Positions 52,358 to 59,968 of a stretch of DNA of 64,000 bases are shown in pieces; position 1 is the stretch's first letter; each line of letters begins with the position of its first letter. The stretch comes from JAFDYH01 sp049840875 (GTDB lineage: Bacteria; Bacteroidota; Bacteroidia; Chitinophagales; Chitinophagaceae), in NCBI GenBank assembly GCA_049840875.1, contig JASGJE010000011.1, forward strand, positions 1,116,001 to 1,180,000, written 5' to 3'. The translations under genes and the position numbers were made by a program. Below the pieces are notes generated by a model. It saw only the letters and a program-made list of their open reading frames with translations, searched no databases and was not told where the DNA came from.

Positions 52358-53401
52358 CTATTTCTTCAGCCACAACAGCACCGCAGCCGTAACAATCATA
52401 TTAAACAATGCCAGCGGTACTAATTTTTTCCACCCCAGGTTCATCAATTGGTCATAACGGAATCTTGGTATCGTCCAGCGAATCCAGATGAACACGAAAA
52501 CAAAGAAAAATGCCTTCAGTAATATCACAAAGAATCCTAAAATCGCAAGTGTGTTTTGTCCCCAACCCAACGATGCTTCGTTTACAAACGGGATATCAGA
52601 TCCGCCAAAAAACAGGCAAGACATTACCACCCCGCTGATAAACATGTTGATATATTCTGCAAACAAATAAAATCCAAGTTTCATCGACGAATACTCCTGG
52701 TGATAGCCAAAGTTCAATTCGTTTTCAGCTTCTGCAAGATCAAAAGGAGTACGGTTACATTCCGCTAAAGCACACACAAAAAAGATAATAAATCCCAATG
52801 GTTGGTATATAATATTCCATCCATGCTCTATCTGCGTATTTACAATCACACTCATTCTCAAATCTCCTACCAGCAACAATAATCCAAGCAATGCTAATCC
52901 CATTGGCAGTTCATACGATACCATTTGTGATGCACCTCTTACGGCTGCCAGCAAAGAAAATTTATTGTTACTCGCCCAACCGCCAATCATAACCCCATAT
53001 ACACCTAAACTCACTACGCCGAAAATGTACAATATTCCTATATTGATATCTGCTATTTGCAGAGGAATGTCCTGACCGAATAAATGGAGCGGCGTGCTCC
53101 AGGGGATAACAGCACTTGTAAGCAATGCTGTTATCATTGCCATGCAAGGACCAAGAATAAAGAGAAACTTGGAAGAGGTTAAAGGAATAATCTCTTCTTT
53201 GAAAAATAACTTTCCGCCATCTGCCAATGGTTGTAATATTCCGAAAATACCGGCTCTGTTAGGGCCGATTCTATCCTGCAAAAACCCAGCTATCTTACGT
53301 TCTGCATAAGTTGAATACATCGCTACTATCATCGACAGCGTAACGATCAACCCGATCAATACAAATTTTTCAACTACCAGCAAGAAAATTGAAAGTAACA
53401 T
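52358..53401 (-). CDS. nuoH: NADH-quinone oxidoreductase subunit H
   Basis: A 347-residue eight-helix membrane subunit at the quinone-binding interface. Signatures are YSTYAERKIAGFLQDRIGPNRAG (~29-51), ASQMVSYELPMGLALLGLLL and the acidic loop ALAECNRTPFDLAEAENELNFGYHQEYSSMK. The length is full. It is followed on the minus strand by the retropepsin-like gene and an AT-rich gap with a partial word-family arm (near 52284-52345). Confidence 0.96.
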   Translation of the reverse strand: MLLSIFLLVVEKFVLIGLIVTLSMIVAMYSTYAERKIAGFLQDRIGPNRAGIFGILQPLADGGKLFFKEEIIPLTSSKFLFILGPCMAMITALLTSAVIPWSTPLHLFGQDIPLQIADINIGILYIFGVVSLGVYGVMIGGWASNNKFSLLAAVRGASQMVSYELPMGLALLGLLLLVGDLRMSVIVNTQIEHGWNIIYQPLGFIIFFVCALAECNRTPFDLAEAENELNFGYHQEYSSMKLGFYLFAEYINMFISGVVMSCLFFGGSDIPFVNEASLGWGQNTLAILGFFVILLKAFFFVFVFIWIRWTIPRFRYDQLMNLGWKKLVPLALFNMIVTAAVLLWLKK

Positions 53402-53433
53402 CAGTTTTGTTTTATCAATCTTTGTTGAAACAA

Positions 53434-54555
53434 TTAATTAGCATCGGAAGGTTTAGTAGTAAATGTTTTGCCCGTTGCCGGTCCATTTATCACACTCAAA
53501 TCAACCTCCGGATCATTTACGTCGCTTACAGAATGTATATCCATCAATAATCTCGGCGCATGCCCACCCATCACTTCACTGATTACTTCCTGTGGCTTCT
53601 TCGCGTCAATATATTTATTCGCTGAAATAACTGAATGACGGCTAACCTTTGTCGGCCCTTCAATTTCCCAGTCACTCATTTTCTTTTTTTCAAAACGACA
53701 TTCATTACAGATCCAGCCGGTTTTCCCTTCTTCAGTATTCATTATTTCGCCCCATTCATCCTTGCGGGCTGTCACACGCAATACTTCATCACCACGTTGC
53801 CAAAGCGTTACCTTACCACAACAGGTCGGACAGTTTCGATGGGCATCAACAGGTTTGGTAAACCAAACACGATTTTTAAACCGGAATGTTTTATCTGTCA
53901 AAGCGCCAACCGGGCAAACGTCAATTACATTGCCTATAAAATCATTGTGAAGATTCTTTTCGATATACGTTGCAATCTCTGAATGATCGCCACGATCTAA
54001 TATGCCATGTTCTCTCTTATTAGTTAACTGATCAGCCGTAAACACACAACGATAGCAAAGAATACATCTCGTCATGTGGAGCTGAATATAATCACCGAGG
54101 CTATGTTTCTCGAATGTCCTTCTTTTAAATTCGTATCTCGTACCAGCTTTTCCATGGTCATAACCAAGATCCTGCAAATGACATTCACCAGCCTGGTCAC
54201 AGATCGGACAATCCAATGGATGATTGATCAATAAAAATTCAACCACTCCATTTCTTGCATCTATTACTTTAGGGCTTGTAATATTTTTCACCACCATACC
54301 ATCCATCACAGTCGTACGGCAACTTGCTACCAGCTTAGGCATTGGCCTTGGGTCAGCAGTTGATCCGGCTGCAACCTCTACCAGGCATGTGCGGCATTTA
54401 CCACCACTTCCTTTCAATGGAGTATAGTAACACATTGCGGGTGGTGCAACATCTCCACCTACTTTACGGGCAGCCTGCAGAATGGTAGTACCTGCCGGCA
54501 CTTCCACCGTAATGTTGTCAATAGTTACTTTAAAAAGTTTTATTTCGTCAGCCAT
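53434..54555 (-). CDS. nuoG: NADH-quinone oxidoreductase subunit G, short form
   Basis: A 373-residue protein with the N-terminal 2Fe-2S ferredoxin domain (GSGGKCRTCLVEV), the His/Cys 4Fe-4S segment (DCPICDQAGECHLQDLGYDHGKAG) and two further Cys sites (CILCYRC, CPVGALTD), and a final C-rich WNECRF segment. It lacks the large molybdopterin-like domain of E. coli NuoG (~900 residues); the short form is normal in many Bacteroidota. It is preceded on the minus strand by the gap with the inverted-repeat-enclosed gene (54565-55012). Confidence 0.93.
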   Translation of the reverse strand: MADEIKLFKVTIDNITVEVPAGTTILQAARKVGGDVAPPAMCYYTPLKGSGGKCRTCLVEVAAGSTADPRPMPKLVASCRTTVMDGMVVKNITSPKVIDARNGVVEFLLINHPLDCPICDQAGECHLQDLGYDHGKAGTRYEFKRRTFEKHSLGDYIQLHMTRCILCYRCVFTADQLTNKREHGILDRGDHSEIATYIEKNLHNDFIGNVIDVCPVGALTDKTFRFKNRVWFTKPVDAHRNCPTCCGKVTLWQRGDEVLRVTARKDEWGEIMNTEEGKTGWICNECRFEKKKMSDWEIEGPTKVSRHSVISANKYIDAKKPQEVISEVMGGHAPRLLMDIHSVSDVNDPEVDLSVINGPATGKTFTTKPSDAN

Positions 54556-54564
54556 AAATCAATT

Positions 54565-55012
54565 AAAAAGTCAAAAGTAAAAAGTAAAAAGCTACTCTTT
54601 CGTCGCATTTACTACAATTGAAGCGATAATGTTTGAAATTTCATCTGCTTCTTTTATCAGCTCTTTAATTTTTAATTTATTAATTTCCTGTGTGTCTCGT
54701 ATTAAACAGAGCCAATACTTCGTTTCATTGGCCGATTTCAGCGCTATCAAATAAAAATTCTTCCAATCTTTTTTAGAGCTTCCGGCTTTTCCTTCAACAA
54801 GATTAGTACAGATCGATGTACCACTTCTCACAAGCTGATCAAACATCGAGTAATAAACTTTTTCGTACTTACACTCTTTTACAAACAACAAAATCTCCTT
54901 CGCAAAATAGTATGTCCGGTGTCTTATATTGTACGGCTTCGTCTCATCATTCAATTCAAATACCTCAAAATCATCCTCCACATTTTGATTTTTTACTTTT
55001 TAATTTTTACTT
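54565..55012. mobile_element. Inverted-repeat unit enclosing a four-helix-bundle gene (nuoF-nuoG gap)
   Basis: The two arms are 54565-54591 and 54983-55012. The left arm contains AAAAGTAAAAAGTAAAAAG, and the right arm contains TTTTTTACTTTTTAATTTTTAC. They share an exact 12-base core, AAAAAGTAAAAA with its complement. The arms enclose a single complete gene (54592-54981) with almost no spare bases. On the transcribed strand the right arm starts at the nuoF stop codon and the left arm ends 8-10 bases before the nuoG start. The same words form the empty hairpins in the nuoM-nuoL, nuoL-nuoK, nuoK-nuoJ and nuoC-nuoB gaps. Mobility is inferred, not shown. Confidence 0.55.
54592..54981 (-). CDS. Four-helix-bundle protein (S23 / 23S rRNA intervening-sequence protein family)
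   Basis: A 129-residue protein with the family core SGTSICTNLVEG (53-64) followed by GSSKKDWKNFYLIALKSANETKYWL (67-91), which corresponds to the TIGR02436/S23 signature of an ordered helix with a conserved Ser-x-x-N-x-x-E-G turn and a second helix ending ETxxWL. The protein family is encoded inside 23S rRNA intervening sequences in Leptospira and Coxiella, and its fold is shared with the Avd protein of diversity-generating retroelements. The start is GTG, adjacent to the repeat arm; the stop codon directly adjoins the other arm. It is co-directional with nuo. The function is unknown. Confidence 0.88.
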   Translation of the reverse strand: MEDDFEVFELNDETKPYNIRHRTYYFAKEILLFVKECKYEKVYYSMFDQLVRSGTSICTNLVEGKAGSSKKDWKNFYLIALKSANETKYWLCLIRDTQEINKLKIKELIKEADEISNIIASIVVNATKE

Positions 55013-56365
55013 ATGCGGTTACCGCTCTTGGCTCTGCATACCCCGCCAATCCATAATTCCTTTTCAAACACTCTTCCGGGTTCAACACATGCCATTCAAA
55101 TTCATCTCTGAAATGGCGAATCGCTGCGGCTACCGGCCACGCTGCTGCATCACCCAATGGACATATCGTATTGCCTTCTATCTTTCGTTGTATATCCCAA
55201 AGCAAATCGATATCGCTCATTTTACCCTGGCCATTATCCATTCTTAGTAAAATCTTTTCCATCCAGCCCGTTCCCTCGCGGCATGGTGAACATTGTCCGC
55301 AACTTTCATGACGATAAAATCTCGCCAATGTATACGTATGCTTTACCACACACTGATCTTCATCAAAAACAATGAAACCTCCCGAACCCATCATCGATCC
55401 TGTTGCAAAGCCGCCATCAGCAAGGCTTTCATAATTCATCATTCTCGTATCGCCCTTTGCTGTCTTTAATAAAAGATTGGCTGGTAAAATGGGAACAGAA
55501 GAACCGCCGGGAATACATGCCTTCAATCGTCTTCCCTTTGCAATACCACCACAATACTCATCGCTATAAATAAATTCTTCCACACTGATGGTCATATCAA
55601 TTTCATAAACACCAGGTTTGTTGATATTACCACAAGCAGAAATCAGTTTAGTACCGGTAGATTTTCCCATTCCGATCTTCGCATACTCCTCACCACCTTC
55701 ATTGATAATCGGAACAACGGCAGCAATAGTTTCAACGTTGTTTACAACAGTTGGACAATCCCATACACCTTTTACCGCAGGAAATGGTGGTTTGATGCGG
55801 GGGTTACCTCTTTTTCCTTCCAATGATTCGATTAATGCAGTTTCCTCTCCGCATATATAAGCACCTGCACCACGTTGCACATAGATCTCGCAATCAAATC
55901 CGGAACCAAGAATATTTTTGCCAAGCCAACCATTGTTCTTCGCTTCAGCAATGGCTTGTTCCAGTATGTCAACAATCCATGCGTATTCACCACGGATATA
56001 GATATATGAAGTTTTGCTTCCAAGCGCATAAGAGCTTACAATAACGCCTTCAATCAAAATGTGCGGAATGAATTCCATCAGGAACCTATCCTTAAATGTG
56101 CCTGGTTCGCTTTCATCTGCATTGACAACCAAGTATCGTGGTACTCCTTCAGGCTTGGCAAGAAAACTCCATTTCATTCCGGTTGGAAAACCTGCACCAC
56201 CACGACCACGCAACCCACTTTTCTTTACTTCATCCGTTACCTGGTCCGGAGTGATAATGTCTTCAGTGCTTTTTCTACACTACGATAACCACCTTCGCGG
56301 CGATATACTTCATAGCTACGAATGCCTGGAACGTTTACTTTGTCTATTAATAATTTTCTTCCCAT
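55011..56365 (-). CDS. nuoF: NADH-quinone oxidoreductase subunit F (frameshift near N-terminus)
   Basis: A ~451-residue flavoprotein that binds NADH, FMN and the N3 4Fe-4S cluster. The main frame begins at RGRGGAGFPTGMKW (NADH/FMN site) and has ESCGQCSPCREGTGWM, which holds the cluster cysteines. The N-terminal ~40 residues are in another frame: the ATG at 56365 gives MGRKLLIDKVNVPGIRSYEVY and then runs into a stop. One missing base at 56259-56277 (for example a sixth A in the run at 56270-56274) joins them through a TPDQVTDEVKKSGLRGRGG segment. The 400-residue frame alone would lack the N-terminus. The 3' stop adjoins a repeat arm. Confidence 0.93.
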
Positions 56366-56380
56366 ATACCGGTATCCTAA

Positions 56381-56551
56381 TTAAGGAGCCTGATTTCCTT
56401 TTTTATAATATTCATACAACGCTCTCAATGCCGCACCAATACCAAGCCCGACGAAAAAATAACTAAACCCTGAATTCATCCGCATCAGCACAACGAATGC
56501 GATTAAAAAAACGAGTGATAAAACCAGGTAAAATTTATAACCAAGTTTCAT
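56381..56551 (-). CDS. Small two-helix membrane protein inside the nuo operon
   Basis: A 55-residue protein (MKLGYKFYLVLSLVFLIAFVV, then SGFSYFFVGLGIGAALRALYEYY) with two hydrophobic helices. It starts 5 bases after the repaired DUF4440-like stop and ends 15 bases before the nuoF ATG. I do not recognise a family. The tight spacing and codon composition support a true gene of the operon. Confidence 0.6.
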   Translation of the reverse strand: MKLGYKFYLVLSLVFLIAFVVLMRMNSGFSYFFVGLGIGAALRALYEYYKKGNQAP

Positions 56552-56556
56552 ACTAA

Positions 56557-56978
56557 TCAGAGTTTTGTGCTTTGTCTTGCAAATAACTGCCAACCCTTCT
56601 TATTCTGCAGCCACACTTCCATTACAAATAAATTCAACTCAAACGCTTTACCATCTCTACCCCGCTTGCACTTACTCGTTCCTGCACGATAGCCTTTTCT
56701 TTTCCTGCATCGATAGATACGGCAGTCTGTTCAATCTTCTGGTAAACAAGAAAACCACTCATCATATCATCTACTACATTCTTTTTGTTCTGTACCCATC
56801 CGCTTGAATGACCATAAGCAACATCTTTGTGCAATAACGCATTTACTGAAGCACTATCCTTGTTGATCAATGCCTTTTCTAATTTTGTAACTGCAGCCAA
56901 CACGGCAGCTGTATCTTTTTGAGCAGATGCCGCAATTGTGGCGAAAAGAAATAACGCTATGATAAAGATGTACCGCAT
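56557..56978 (-). CDS. DUF4440/SnoaL-like (NTF2-fold) exported protein, frameshifted
   Basis: A signal peptide (IIALFLFATIAASAQ) leads a ~120-residue DUF4440-type domain (LINKDSASVNALLHKDVAYGHSSGWVQNKK). The frame as read stops early at VKRLS. Adding one G to the C-run 56660-56663 (a G-run in the coding strand) restores a full domain with the family's terminal strands, MEVWLQNKKGWQLFARQ, and a stop at 56557-56559, 5 bases before the next gene. It follows the VOC gene by 3 bases inside the nuo operon. A one-base deletion is likely an assembly error. Confidence 0.8.
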
Positions 56979-56981
56979 ATT

Positions 56982-57401
56982 TTATTTTGCATCTTTTGGA
57001 TAATCGTAGTTGAACATCCAATTGACGCCATACTTATCTGTTAGCATTCCAAACTTTGCACCCCAGAATGTGTCTTGCAATGGCATCGTAATAGTCGCTC
57101 CGTCCGACAATGCAGCAAACTTCTTTTCTATTTCTTCCAATATGTCGAAACTAAGTGACAGGTTTACATTGGTACCGTTGGTTGATAAATGCCCTGGCAT
57201 ACCATCCGAAACCATGAACAATAAATCGCCAGCCTGGAAACTTGCGTGCATAATCTTGTCTTTATAATCAGGCTTTACCTCCACCGGCGATTGACCAAAA
57301 GTTTGTTGAAAAAGGATCTTTCCATCAAAGGCCTTTGAATAAAATGACAGTGCTTCGGCTGCATTTCCATTAAAACTTAAGTATGGTACAATCGCATTCA
57401 T
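56982..57401 (-). CDS. VOC-family (PhnB-like) protein inside the nuo operon
   Basis: A 139-residue glyoxalase/bleomycin-resistance-fold (VOC) protein of the PhnB type. The N-terminal YLSFNGNAAEALSFYSKAFDGKI and the later QDTFWGAKFGMLTDKYGVNWMFNY are characteristic. Metal-binding histidines are not at the usual positions, so catalysis is doubtful. It lies between nuoE and nuoF with only 10 and 3 bases between neighbours. Confidence 0.9.
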   Translation of the reverse strand: MNAIVPYLSFNGNAAEALSFYSKAFDGKILFQQTFGQSPVEVKPDYKDKIMHASFQAGDLLFMVSDGMPGHLSTNGTNVNLSLSFDILEEIEKKFAALSDGATITMPLQDTFWGAKFGMLTDKYGVNWMFNYDYPKDAK

Positions 57402-57411
57402 AACTATATGC

Positions 57412-57909
57412 TTAATTATTCAAAGCGGCTTTGCTTCTGCACTCCTCAACTATCGCATCTATCTTTTCCCTGGTCAGATGTTCCCTGTAGGTTTTTCCCA
57501 TCTGCATCATCGGCGCATAACCGCAAGCTCCCAAACACTCAACCGTCTTCAAAGTAAACAAACCATCACTGGTCGTTTCACCTGGCTTTATGCCAAGTTT
57601 TTCGTTGATATACTTAATAATATCATCGCTACCATTGATCATGCACGGACCTGTCTGGCACACTTCAAACATATACTTTCCAACCGGCTTCAAATTATAC
57701 ATGCTATAAAATGTAGCCACTTCATACACTTCAATCGGTTCGATCTTCAGCAATGAAGCCACATAATCCATCGTGTCGCTGCTCAACCATCCGCCAAATT
57801 CCTGTTGCGCTAAATGCAATACAGGCAACAAAGCACTCTTTTGCCTTCCCACAGGATAGCGGGCTATAATTGACTCAACCTCTTTTAATTTCTGTTCTGA
57901 AAAAATCAT
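57412..57909 (-). CDS. nuoE: NADH-quinone oxidoreductase subunit E
   Basis: A 165-residue thioredoxin-like 2Fe-2S subunit. Cys ligands are in CQTGPCMINGSDDI and VECLGACGYAPMMQ. The N-terminal helical part RYPVGRQKSALLPVLHLAQ is typical. It begins just before the repeat-bearing gap to nuoD (57912-58000). Confidence 0.95.
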   Translation of the reverse strand: MIFSEQKLKEVESIIARYPVGRQKSALLPVLHLAQQEFGGWLSSDTMDYVASLLKIEPIEVYEVATFYSMYNLKPVGKYMFEVCQTGPCMINGSDDIIKYINEKLGIKPGETTSDGLFTLKTVECLGACGYAPMMQMGKTYREHLTREKIDAIVEECRSKAALNN

Positions 57910-57911
57910 AT

Positions 57912-58000
57912 CAATTTGAAAATTTGAAAATATGCAAATGTGAAAATTTATCAGATAAAGAAATCATTATCACATTTTCAAATTTGCACATTGTCTCATT
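57912..58000. repeat. AAATTTGAAAATGTGA word-family inverted repeat (nuoE-nuoD gap)
   Basis: Both sides are strings of words (CAATTTGAAAATTTGAAAAT and ATGTGAAAATT on the left; CACATTTTCAAATTTGCACAT on the right). Arms pair at word level across a loop near 57949-57971. It lies between the nuoE start and the nuoD stop codons on the minus strand. The word set is related to that at 51241-51300. Confidence 0.65.
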
Positions 58001-58003
58001 GTT

Positions 58004-59227
58004 TTACGCATCCATCTCTCCTGCTATCAAATTCAAACTACTCATTACGATAATCGCATCACTGAGCATCGCCCCTCTTGTCAGTTCTTCGTAAGCCTGG
58101 TAATAAATAAAACAAGGCCTTCGGAAATGCAGACGATATGGTGCACGGCCACCATCACTGATAAAATAAAATCCTAACTCACCATTCGCACCTTCTATCG
58201 AATGATACACTTCACCTTTCGGCATATCGATTTCACCCATTATGATTTTGAAATGCCAGATCAGCGCTTCCATTTTAGTATATACGTCTTTCTTTTCAGG
58301 AAGATAATATTCCGGAATGTCTGCATGATAAACGTCTGCCTCTGCTCCTTTGAATTGTTCCAGCTTTTGCATCGCTTGCTTTACGATGCTGATGCTTTGC
58401 CACATTTCTTCGTTACGTACCAGGAAACGGTCGTAACAATCACCAGTCGAACCTACCGGAACCGTGAAATCAAAATCTTCGTAACTCGAATATGGATTCA
58501 TCGCTCTTACATCGTAGTCAACACCCGCAGCACGGAGATTGGGGCCAGTAAATCCATAATTCAAGGCACGATCAGCGCTTATTGCACCAGCGCCAATCGT
58601 TCTTTCCATAAATATCCTGTTGCGTGTAAAGAGGTTTTCAAACTCTTTCAATACACGTGGATATTCATCTAGAAACTTTTGTATTTTCTGAAATGCGATA
58701 TCATTGAAATTTCTTTCAAAACCACCGATACGGCCAATATTAGTCGTTAACCTCGAGCCGCATATCTCTTCATAAATTTCATAGATCAATTCACGATACT
58801 GCATCACATACAAAAAGCCTGTGTAAGCGCCACTATCTACACCAACAATTGAATTGCAGATCAGGTGATCTGAAATTCTTGCAAGCTCCATAATAACGAC
58901 CCGGAGATAATCAACCCGCTTCGGCGTTTTTACGCCCAATAATTTTTCGCAGGTTAAATGCCAGCCCATATTGTTCAGTGGAGCGGAACAATAATTGAGA
59001 CGATCCGTAAGAGGGGTGATTTGATATAACGGTCTGCGTTCAGCGATTTTTTCGAAAGCGCGGTGAATGTACCCGATTGTCTGTTCTGCAGACACAATCC
59101 GTTCGCCATCGAGCTCCAGTATATTCTGCATTACACCATGCGTTGCCGGGTGTGTAGGCCCGAGGTTGAGCGTGGTGGTGGTCTTCTCAATACTTCCTTC
59201 CGGTAATTTTATATGTTGTTCCGACAT
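58004..59227 (-). CDS. nuoD: NADH-quinone oxidoreductase subunit D
   Basis: A 407-residue subunit of the quinone-binding module, [NiFe]-hydrogenase large-subunit-related. It shows LNLGPTHPATHGVMQNILELDGERI, EKIAERRPLYQITPLTDRLNYCS and the C-terminal GDGGRAPYRLHFRRPCF-like segment. The frame continues to 59257, but I use the ATG at MSEQHIKLPEGSIEKTT, which is the family start. Confidence 0.95.
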   Translation of the reverse strand: MSEQHIKLPEGSIEKTTTTLNLGPTHPATHGVMQNILELDGERIVSAEQTIGYIHRAFEKIAERRPLYQITPLTDRLNYCSAPLNNMGWHLTCEKLLGVKTPKRVDYLRVVIMELARISDHLICNSIVGVDSGAYTGFLYVMQYRELIYEIYEEICGSRLTTNIGRIGGFERNFNDIAFQKIQKFLDEYPRVLKEFENLFTRNRIFMERTIGAGAISADRALNYGFTGPNLRAAGVDYDVRAMNPYSSYEDFDFTVPVGSTGDCYDRFLVRNEEMWQSISIVKQAMQKLEQFKGAEADVYHADIPEYYLPEKKDVYTKMEALIWHFKIIMGEIDMPKGEVYHSIEGANGELGFYFISDGGRAPYRLHFRRPCFIYYQAYEELTRGAMLSDAIIVMSSLNLIAGEMDA

Positions 59228-59249
59228 TACTGCCTTTATAGTGTTTTTA

Positions 59250-59276
59250 ATTGCCAACTACTAACTGCCAATTCTT
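59250..59276. repeat. Single arm of the CAATTGGCAGTT word family (nuoD-nuoC gap)
   Basis: On the minus strand the gap contains ATTGGCAGTTAGTAGTTGGCAATT, matching the arm words at 1004-1110. No opposing arm is seen. Confidence 0.5.
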
Positions 59277-59279
59277 TAC

Positions 59280-59871
59280 TCATACAATTTCCTCTCCCAC
59301 ATTCCCTTTATCTGACTCTATAATAGTTCCGTGATCTGTTTTCTCCGTACCAAAACCAAGTGTGCCGCCGCGTCCAAACATTTCATCATCTTTATCAATA
59401 CGGCTTTGATCTTCCAATGGAAATTCTTTCCGCATCGGAAAGTAATCCATCTCATCAACGTTCAGTATTCTTTTCAATTTGGGGTGACCAACAAAATTGA
59501 TTCCGTAAAGCTTGTATGTCTCCCGTTCCTGCCAGTTGGCAGTGGCAAACAAAGCTGTCGCTGTATAAACATCCGGTTTATTTACGTCTGTAAATACTTT
59601 GAATCGAACACGAATATTATCTTCCAGGTTATGCAAATGATAAACTACACCTAATTCCTTTCCTTTATTCTCCGGAAAATGAACGCCACACAAATCGGTC
59701 ATAAAGCGAAACTTCAGCTCAGCATCATCGTATAAAAAATTAAGCACCTTCAGATTCAATTCTTTCGGCGCTTCAAATGTGAGCAATCCGTAAGATTCTT
59801 CAAAACTGGAAACTCTGATCGCTGAATTTCTCAACCAGCTTAGCCTTTATCGTTTCATTTGTTAAACTCAT
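59280..59871 (-). CDS. nuoC: NADH-quinone oxidoreductase subunit C (frameshift near start)
   Basis: A ~196-residue subunit of the peripheral arm. The main frame shows ESYGLLTFEAPKELNLKVLN, the FLYDDAELKFRFMTDLCGVHFPE core, and the C-terminal MDYFPMRKEFPLEDQ motif. The expected N-terminus MSLTNETIKAKLVEKFSDQ lies in another frame starting at the ATG 59871. Removing one base from the four-base run at 59802-59805 (A-run on the plus strand) joins it as SDQSFQFEESYG. This is a one-base insertion, probably an assembly error. Confidence 0.92.
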
Positions 59872-59882
59872 ATGAGATCATA

Positions 59883-59968
59883 AGTCAAAATTCAAAAGTA
59901 AAAAATCAAAATTGTGATCCTTCTTGCCTTTGTCTTGTTTTTACTTTTGACTTTTTAATTTTTACTTA
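59883..59968. repeat. AAAAGTAAAAA word-family inverted repeat (nuoC-nuoB gap)
   Basis: Exact core TCAAAAGTAAAAA (59892-59904) with TTTTTACTTTTGA (59938-59950). Loop about 33 bases. The right arm begins at the repaired nuoB stop codon (TAA at 59966-59968) and the left arm ends close to the nuoC start. The sequence after this stop closely resembles the one after the nuoF stop. Confidence 0.82.

Noticed and set aside
54565..55012. A diversity-generating retroelement based on the Avd-like fold of the four-helix protein
   Set aside because: No reverse transcriptase, template repeat or variable repeat is seen nearby; only the fold is shared.
55011..56213. A complete 400-residue NuoF starting at an internal codon
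   Set aside because: It begins in the middle of the RGRGGAGF motif region and lacks the N-terminal ~50 residues that are visible in the other frame.
56259..56277. Programmed -1 ribosomal frameshift in nuoF
   Set aside because: The A-run is not in the frame needed for a standard X XXY YYZ slip site, no obvious stimulatory hairpin follows, and similar one-base errors occur in five other genes.
48250..59968. CRISPR array or tandem repeat array in the nuo gaps
   Set aside because: Copies are scattered, paired as inverted arms, without equal-length spacers, and no cas genes are present.
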